A DNA stretch of 64,000 bases from Vibrio syngnathi (GTDB lineage: Bacteria; Pseudomonadota; Gammaproteobacteria; Enterobacterales; Vibrionaceae), in contig NZ_CP017916.1 in NCBI RefSeq assembly GCF_002119525.1, positions 3,100,001-3,164,000 on the forward strand, given 5' to 3'. Shown one piece after another: positions 59,512 through 64,000 of the stretch. The notes beneath the pieces are model-generated. The model was not told the origin of the DNA and made no database searches. It was given only the letters and a program-made list of their open reading frames with translations. Each line of letters starts with the position of its first letter. The stretch's first letter is position 1. The translations under genes and the position numbers were made by a program.

Positions 59512-59580
59512 AGGTATTAAAAGCAGCGCGTCTTAAAAACTGAATGTTAGACAAGCCTCTATATTAAATAGTCTTAGTGA

Positions 59581-60069
59581 CTAGAGCATCTGAATATTGA
59601 TTTGGTTGTTGAGCGGCTTAACCTTCTCCTGCAACCTTTTCAAGTCTTCAATGACCGCATCATTCAAGCGAGTCTCCGCCTTATGGCGTGTGAGATTCTG
59701 CTGCATGCGCTCTTTCTTCGTCAGTTCCTGCCTTCCGTCTCCGCGAGCCATATCTTTTACGATATGGTACAGCTCAGAAAGAGCAGGATACTCAGAATCA
59801 AAATCGACACGCTCATCACCCTGAACGTTATCCATAATGATACACACTCGGATACTGATCTCAGGTAAGTCACACTGGCCTTGAATACCCGCTAAGCACA
59901 AAGTATTTACGTTTTCGTAAATCGTCGCGTTACGTTTTTCAATGGCAAGTGCTTGATGCTGCTTTTGCAACTCCGTCTGCTTCTTCACTTGAAGTAGAAG
60001 GTAACCTGCGTAAGAGCCCAAGCCGAGAATGATAATTCCACCAGCAATTGCTAATAAGGTTACGTTCAT
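59581..60069 (-). CDS. DUF2489 family membrane protein
   Basis: Protein of 162 residues with one N-terminal membrane span (about 3-25, LLAIAGGIIILGLGSYAGYLLL) followed by a charged, helical, probably cytoplasmic domain (CDLPEISIRVCIIMDNV, LKRLQEKVKPLNNQINIQ). It matches the DUF2489 pattern common in Vibrio and relatives. Function is unknown. It follows yihI by six bases and is probably co-transcribed with it. Confidence 0.82.
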   Translation of the reverse strand: MNVTLLAIAGGIIILGLGSYAGYLLLQVKKQTELQKQHQALAIEKRNATIYENVNTLCLAGIQGQCDLPEISIRVCIIMDNVQGDERVDFDSEYPALSELYHIVKDMARGDGRQELTKKERMQQNLTRHKAETRLNDAVIEDLKRLQEKVKPLNNQINIQML

Positions 60070-60075
60070 TGGCTA

Positions 60076-60633
60076 TTAACCTTTAAAGCTGTCTAAATCG
60101 AAATCTTCGAATTGAGATAGCAAGTCTTCGTCAGAGCTCGCTTTCTTCTTAGAGGCAACCGGTGCTTCTTCGAAGATCTCTTCTTCATCGTCTTCTGGCT
60201 CTAGTAGACCTAAGCGGCCCATTAGGTGTTCGATACGATCAAGTTTCTCATCAACAAACTTCTGTAGACCTGCACCTAGGTTTTCACCATTTTCGATACG
60301 ATCTAGCAATGTGTTCAGTTGAGCATCATTCTCAAGCATCTCTAACTCTTGTTCGTTAGATAGCTTGCGCTCTTGTTTCGTCGACTTCTTAGCTGGTTCA
60401 ACAATCAGCGGGATTTTTTTCTTGCTGCCTAAACGAGGGTCGCGAGCTAGTGCAGCTTTACGCTGTTTTGCTTCGCTACCATCTGAGTGACGGCTGCCCG
60501 ACTTAAGGCCTTTACGCTTTTTAACACGCTTACGTTCACGACCTTCAACATCAGATTCACTACGGTTACGAGTAACCATAGGTTCCGGAGCGCCAAGAGC
60601 TCCCGGTTTTCTTGATTTCTTACTACGACCCAT
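60076..60633 (-). CDS. yihI: Der GTPase-activating protein YihI
   Basis: Activator of the ribosome-assembly GTPase Der. The protein is 185 residues: a very basic N-terminal half (SRKPGALGAPEP; RERKRVKKRKGLKSGSR) followed by an acidic C-terminal half (LEPEDDEEEIFEE, FDLDSFKG), the usual two-part YihI composition. The ATG overlaps the methyltransferase stop (TAATG), so the two are translationally coupled. The position between hemN and csrC/engB matches E. coli. Confidence 0.95.
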   Translation of the reverse strand: MGRSKKSRKPGALGAPEPMVTRNRSESDVEGRERKRVKKRKGLKSGSRHSDGSEAKQRKAALARDPRLGSKKKIPLIVEPAKKSTKQERKLSNEQELEMLENDAQLNTLLDRIENGENLGAGLQKFVDEKLDRIEHLMGRLGLLEPEDDEEEIFEEAPVASKKKASSDEDLLSQFEDFDLDSFKG

Positions 60634-61271
60634 TACTGCACTTTCCTCAGTAAAATTACATCATTTCCAAAAAATTCTAGTTCGAGCTTATCCCGCTCTG
60701 CCAAAAACTGGAATGTTTGACGACTAAAGAAGACGACATGTGTCGGGTCATTCTTGTAGTGCCAACCAGCAAACGCGTCTACGTCTATTACTAGCTTAGT
60801 CATAAGACCAATCCAGCCCTTGGGTTTAACTAAATTCAACCATTGCTGCCACACTTTGTCTGGGTGATAAAGATGCTCTATCACCTCCGTGGCAGTCATA
60901 AAGTCATACGTTTTTTCCAACACAGAAGTTTCTGGGTGGTAATAGATATCGTACAACTCCATGGTGTGTCCGGCTTCTTCTAACATAATAGATAGCGTAG
61001 GGCCTGGGCCACAACCAAAATCCAACCCGTGTGAGTTAGATGAAATTTTGTCTGTTAGTGGATCCGCGATGCGAGATAGAAAACGGCGATAGCCTGCATC
61101 ACTAGGATCGTTCTCATGGAGATCATAGTGTGCTTTCTCTTCTTTTGCTTCTAACCTTTGTTCAGGTTTAACAAATACCAGTTCACATTGCTGACACTGC
61201 AGATAGGCTCTGCGTTTGTCTTCAAAATAGTGATTCACGCCTTGGTGATGGCATAAGGGACAAGTATACAT
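60633..61271 (-). CDS. Class I SAM-dependent methyltransferase with zinc-ribbon N terminus
   Basis: Protein of 212 residues. N-terminal paired cysteines CPLC (residues 4-7) and CQQC (26-29) look like a zinc ribbon. The methyltransferase core has motif I LDFGCGPGPTLSIML near residue 95 and the post-I segment DFMTATEVIEHLYHPDKVW near 125. The substrate is unknown. It overlaps yihI by one base and is not present in the E. coli yihI locus, so a role near ribosome or RNA modification is only a guess. The ATG follows AAGGATGTGCT. Confidence 0.85.
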   Translation of the reverse strand: MYTCPLCHHQGVNHYFEDKRRAYLQCQQCELVFVKPEQRLEAKEEKAHYDLHENDPSDAGYRRFLSRIADPLTDKISSNSHGLDFGCGPGPTLSIMLEEAGHTMELYDIYYHPETSVLEKTYDFMTATEVIEHLYHPDKVWQQWLNLVKPKGWIGLMTKLVIDVDAFAGWHYKNDPTHVVFFSRQTFQFLAERDKLELEFFGNDVILLRKVQ

Positions 61272-61356
61272 AGCACATCCTTAAACAGGGATGCGAAACA
61301 TACCAGAAACTGAGTTTATAGTGGAGTGGTATTGGGTGTTTTTTCATCAAATCAAT

Positions 61357-61611
61357 AAAAAAAGCGATAGGAAAACCTATCGCTCTCTAAATCTGCCTAT
61401 ATCGGCCAAAATTTGCATACTCAACTTGGTACACAAATCTCCATTTGTTATTGGTGCTTTCCATGCCAAATTTGTTTGTTGTTCATCATCCTGATGAGTT
61501 TTGGCTATCCTTTTCTAACACCTTGTTGCTGGGCTGTCCTAGCCTGATCCGTTTCTGTCTATACCGTTAGACTAGATGACCATCCGTATCTAAGTCAGCT
61601 CCTAGCTGATG
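61357..61611 (-). ncRNA. csrC: CsrC-like small RNA (CsrA-sequestering)
   Basis: Minus-strand RNA of about 255 nt between the yihI group and cytochrome c4/engB, the same interval that holds csrC in E. coli (yihI-csrC-engB). It has eight GGA triplets, several in hairpin loops: TCAGCTAGGAGCTGA at the 5' end, CATCAGGATGATG, and GGCTAGGACAGCC. A promoter fits at TTGTAG (61640-61645), 16 bases, TAAAGT (61618-61623). It ends in AGCGATAGG-TTTT-CCTATCGCT followed by seven T. E. coli CsrC is about 245 nt and ends in a similar hairpin. No credible protein frame is present. Confidence 0.85.
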
Positions 61612-61646
61612 GCGGCTACTTTACCTTTTTACAAAAAGACTACAAG

Positions 61647-61662
61647 AGTGCGAGCTCACACT
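61647..61662 (-). promoter_or_regulatory. Palindrome at the csrC promoter
   Basis: AGTGCGAGCTCACACT has the same half sites (GTGNGAG) as the UvrY/VarA-type site upstream of csrB but with the central AGAT missing. It abuts the -35 element of csrC. It may be a variant activator site; this is inference. Confidence 0.4.
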
Positions 61663-61730
61663 TTTGTACACAATTCGAACACACATTGATAAATTAGACA
61701 TTAACACAAAACGCATAAATGAAATCAATA

Positions 61731-61767
61731 CAAAAGAAAACGCCCCAACCATTACTGATCGGGGCGT
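61731..61767 (-). terminator. Terminator of cytochrome c4 gene
   Basis: Minus-strand hairpin ACGCCCC / GGGGCGT with loop sequence GATCAGTAATGGTT followed by TTTTCTTTT, 62 bases after the gene stop. Confidence 0.88.
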
Positions 61768-61828
61768 CTCTTCAATCTCGCTCGAACGTACATTTCATTG
61801 CCCTGGCTAAGAGCAAGAAACCGACATA

Positions 61829-62446
61829 TTAGTGTAAACCACCAACGTACTTCGATAAGGTATCAATATCTGCGTCTGTTAACTTTTTAGCTACATCACG
61901 CATCATCGCATTCATGTCGTTATTACGGTTACCATCGCGGAATTTCTCAAGTTGAGCCTTGATGTAATCTGCGTGCTGACCTGAAATCTTAGGGAAACCA
62001 GAAAGTTCGGTACCATTACCACGAGGGCCGTGACAAGCAATACAAGCCGTTACGCCGCGTTCTGCGTTACCCGCGGTGTAAAGAACCTTACCTTCATCTA
62101 CTACATTTTCAGGAGTAGAGTTACTAGAGATAGGGAGAGATGCGTAGTATGCCGCTAGGTCAGCCATATCTTCTTCAGATAAAGGCATCGCCATTGCACC
62201 CATTACAGGCTCGTAACGACCTTGCTTACCACCACTCGTCATACCTAGCTTAAGCTCTTTTAACTGCTTCTCTAGGTATTTCTCGTGTTGACCAGCCAGC
62301 TTAGGGTACTGAGTGATCAGACTGTTGCCGTCAGCACCGTGGCAGGCAACACATGTTTGTGATTTGGCTTTACCAGCTTCAATACTACCTTGAGCCCATA
62401 CTGAGCAGCTGGCTAAAAGACTCAAAATTAGCGCTAATTTCTTCAT
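61829..62446 (-). CDS. Cytochrome c4, di-haem
   Basis: Periplasmic electron carrier of 205 residues with a signal peptide cleaved near residue 19 (SCSVWAQ) and two haem c sites: CVACH (residues 32-36) and CIACH (near 127), in two similar domains, each with a PK(L/I)(A/S)GQH segment and a later Met ligand. It passes electrons to terminal oxidases in many Proteobacteria. It is divergent from engB, with only about 150 bases between starts. It ends in a terminator. Confidence 0.95.
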   Translation of the reverse strand: MKKLALILSLLASCSVWAQGSIEAGKAKSQTCVACHGADGNSLITQYPKLAGQHEKYLEKQLKELKLGMTSGGKQGRYEPVMGAMAMPLSEEDMADLAAYYASLPISSNSTPENVVDEGKVLYTAGNAERGVTACIACHGPRGNGTELSGFPKISGQHADYIKAQLEKFRDGNRNNDMNAMMRDVAKKLTDADIDTLSKYVGGLH

Positions 62447-62594
62447 GACATTCCATTATAATTATCAAGCTTCCAGTACCACTCTATGTTGCCACTCATG
62501 GTACAATAGGCGACCTTATGCCGAGCACGGTTATTTTACACAAATTCACAAAAAAGTAATCAATCGACTACACAAAGTCGAGATGGAGTTAACA

Positions 62595-63254
62595 GTGAGC
62601 GTAAAAATTCATTATCAAAACACGCATTTCATTACCAGTGCACCTGATATTCGTCACTTACCAGAAGACGAAGGGATCGAAATTGCGTTTGCAGGACGCT
62701 CCAATGCTGGTAAATCTAGCGCACTAAACCGCGTTACAAACCAAAAAAGCTTGGCGAAAACCAGTAAAACACCCGGTCGAACTCAGCTAATTAACCTATT
62801 TAAGGTGACCGACGGCTGTCATATCGTCGATTTACCTGGATATGGCTTTGCTCAAGTACCGCTTGAGATGAAGAAAAAATGGCAGAAGTCGCTAGGCGAA
62901 TACCTACAACGACGTGAAAGCCTAAAAGGTTTAGTGGTATTGATGGATATCCGTCACCCAATGAAAGACCTTGACCAACAAATGATCTACTGGGCTATCG
63001 ATAGCCGTATCCCGGTACAAGTTTTGTTAACAAAAGCAGACAAACTGAAAAGTGGCGCGCGTAAAGCACAGCTACTGAAAATTCGTAATGATGCGAAATC
63101 TTTCGGTGGTGATGTTGCCGTTGATGTCTTCTCTTCAATGAAGGGCATCGGCGTTGACCAACTGCGTGCCAAGATGGATGAATGGTTTGCTCCGGTATTT
63201 GCCGATCAAATCATTGATGAGTTAGCTGACGAAGAGCAAAACGACTCAGAGTAG
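62595..63254 (+). CDS. engB: Ribosome-assembly GTPase EngB (YihA/YsxC)
   Basis: Essential GTPase for 50S ribosome assembly. The start GTG 62595 ([12 protein letters not shown]) has GGAG six bases upstream and gives 219 residues; an open frame extends 50 codons further but is not family-like, and ATG 62583 is a weaker alternative. GTPase motifs: G1 GRSNAGKSS near residue 32, G2 [10 protein letters not shown]3 DLPGYG, G4 TKAD, G5 FSS. It sits next to csrC as in E. coli. Confidence 0.96.
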   Translation: MSVKIHYQNTHFITSAPDIRHLPEDEGIEIAFAGRSNAGKSSALNRVTNQKSLAKTSKTPGRTQLINLFKVTDGCHIVDLPGYGFAQVPLEMKKKWQKSLGEYLQRRESLKGLVVLMDIRHPMKDLDQQMIYWAIDSRIPVQVLLTKADKLKSGARKAQLLKIRNDAKSFGGDVAVDVFSSMKGIGVDQLRAKMDEWFAPVFADQIIDELADEEQNDSE

Positions 63255-63322
63255 TTCTTCTATCTATAGCTTTATCTATAATTAGAAGTTAAAGCACTTA
63301 CAGCAAGTGATTTAGCCTTATT

Positions 63323-63356
63323 AATACCCTTCCTCATATAGGTGGGGTATTTTTTT
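63323..63356 (+). terminator. Terminator after engB
   Basis: ATACCC / GGGTAT stem with a 15-base loop followed by seven T, about 70 bases after the engB stop. Confidence 0.8.
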
Positions 63357-63484
63357 GCCCAAAAATTAGTGAGTTAAACCTAAGTCTTGAGAATTAAAGA
63401 CAAGATTAACCAGTTAGAAACGAGAGAAGTGAACCATACTAAAAGACACATCTAAATAAACAGAACAATGAGAAAGGAATACTC

Positions 63485-64000
63485 ATGTGGAAAACACCGT
63501 TGGCCATCATTGCACTAATGCTGGTCTCATTGACAGGGTTCGCCTCTGAAGCAGAACAAGAACAAGCCCCACTGATCAATGTTGATATGACCTTGGACTT
63601 GGATGGTATGGAAAAATACGCTCAAGATGCGAGTGAGTCTCTTGAGGTGATATCGCAATCTTTGCAGGCGATCGTCAACAACCCCAACCTTAGTGAAGAC
63701 CAACAACAAGCTCTGAACCAAACCGTTGAAAGCATCAACAAGCTTGCGAGCTCTACCAAGACATCACTCAATCAACTCCCACAAGCCTTAGATCAATCTC
63801 GACTCGCCTTTAAAAAGACCAGTCAAATGCTGTTGGATGATATTCAGACCAAGATCATCATTGCGTTAGCAGCCGTTATCGCTGTCATTGTTATCGCTTT
63901 GACTGCTATCTACCTACTTATCCTAAAACCCATGCAGCAAACCTTAGTGAAAGCGACCAACAATATCTCTTCTATGGCGCAATCTATCCAGATCACGGCC
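63485..64000 (+). CDS. Partial secreted/membrane protein of unknown function
   Basis: The frame is open to the window edge with no stop, so the 3' end is missing; 172 codons are visible. The start has AGAAAGGAATACTC upstream. A signal peptide (MWKTPLAIIALMLVSLTGFA, cleavage before SEAEQ) leads to a Gln/Ser/Leu-rich helical region with heptad-like spacing (about 40-115), then a membrane span (about 121-144, IIIALAAVIAVIVIALTAIYLLIL), and a cytoplasmic part continuing with Ser/Ala/Asn-rich helix. This layout resembles sensor or chemoreceptor-like membrane proteins but no family motif is visible. In E. coli engB is next to spf/polA instead. Confidence 0.8.
   Translation, partial: MWKTPLAIIALMLVSLTGFASEAEQEQAPLINVDMTLDLDGMEKYAQDASESLEVISQSLQAIVNNPNLSEDQQQALNQTVESINKLASSTKTSLNQLPQALDQSRLAFKKTSQMLLDDIQTKIIIALAAVIAVIVIALTAIYLLILKPMQQTLVKATNNISSMAQSIQITA

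Larger units (their letters stand above)
59234..59580. other. hemN upstream region rich in inverted repeats
   Basis: Besides a possible FNR site, the stretch holds TTGTCT / AGACAA (59446-59463), a perfect 13-bp stem at 59481-59511, and related loose copies of AAGAC..GTCTTAAA through 59550. The strongest stem, on the minus strand, is followed by ATTGTTTTTAG and could end the yihI-DUF2489 transcript. No open frame is credible here. Confidence 0.6.

Noticed and set aside
61291..61494. 67-residue frame downstream of the methyltransferase
   Set aside because: It overlaps the csrC terminator and body on the opposite strand and has no coding character.
61731..61767. Spot 42 (spf) candidate, because the hairpin loop TCAGTAATG matches the E. 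coli Spot 42 terminator
   Set aside because: The upstream bases lack the conserved Spot 42 5' region (GTAGGGTACAGAGG), and the hairpin is correctly placed as the cytochrome c4 terminator.

Overview
The window looks like a piece of the main chromosome of a Vibrio (Gammaproteobacteria). The evidence is the gene order (gmk-rpoZ-spoT-recG, ompR-envZ, greB, tex, bioH-comF-nfuA, nudE-cysQ, a gspC-N operon, hslRO, pckA, typA-glnA-ntrBC, hemN, yihI, engB), Vibrio-like proteins throughout, and the type II secretion operon beside cysQ and hslR. There are no tRNA, rRNA, insertion sequence, phage or CRISPR signatures. Almost everything is ordinary core genome. The main exception is the left edge.

Region 1 (1-7150) is an accessory-looking plus-strand cluster: a transketolase cut by the window edge, a divergent ribose-5-phosphate isomerase A paralogue, a PepV-like M20 dipeptidase, a fused PTS EIIC-EIIB permease and an outer-membrane porin, closed by a strong terminator. 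It reads as an uptake and catabolic system feeding the pentose phosphate pathway, with an unknown and possibly amide-linked substrate. Region 2 (7178-9340) has psiE and an AzgA-type purine permease preceded by a purine riboswitch-like leader. Region 3 (9700-21300) holds gmk, rpoZ, spoT, recG, then envZ/ompR on the minus strand, greB, a CsrB-type regulatory RNA with an upstream UvrY/VarA-type palindrome, and tex. Region 4 (21360-26110) holds an unrecognised small protein, bioH, comF, nfuA, nudE and cysQ.

Region 5 (26170-37873) is a complete minus-strand twelve-gene type II secretion operon (gspC to gspN) with tightly coupled genes. It contains two unusual arrays of 18-bp tandem repeats, at the gspI/gspJ and gspG/gspH junctions, and a 21-bp duplication in the gspI leader. 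Region 6 (38150-47640) holds hslR-hslO, pckA, an AsmA-like protein, yiiD, dtd, yihY, a DUF2959 lipoprotein and a small P-loop ATPase, followed by intergenic palindromic repeats related to a set beside recG/envZ.

Region 7 (47680-64000) follows the E. coli order typA-glnA-ntrB-ntrC-hemN-yihI-csrC-engB. The glnA control region has a sigma54-type promoter and three NtrC-like sites, and ntrB has its own NtrC site. A GGDEF-EAL protein lies after ntrC. Between the yihI group and engB there is a second Csr-type RNA at the same position as E. coli csrC. The window ends inside a secreted or membrane-anchored protein of unknown function downstream of engB.

The main under-annotated content is therefore in RNA and repeats (CsrB, CsrC, a purine riboswitch, an ompR/envZ hairpin, in-frame 18-bp repeats in the secretion operon, palindromes with covarying arms), plus the uncharacterised PTS/peptidase/pentose-phosphate cluster at the left edge.
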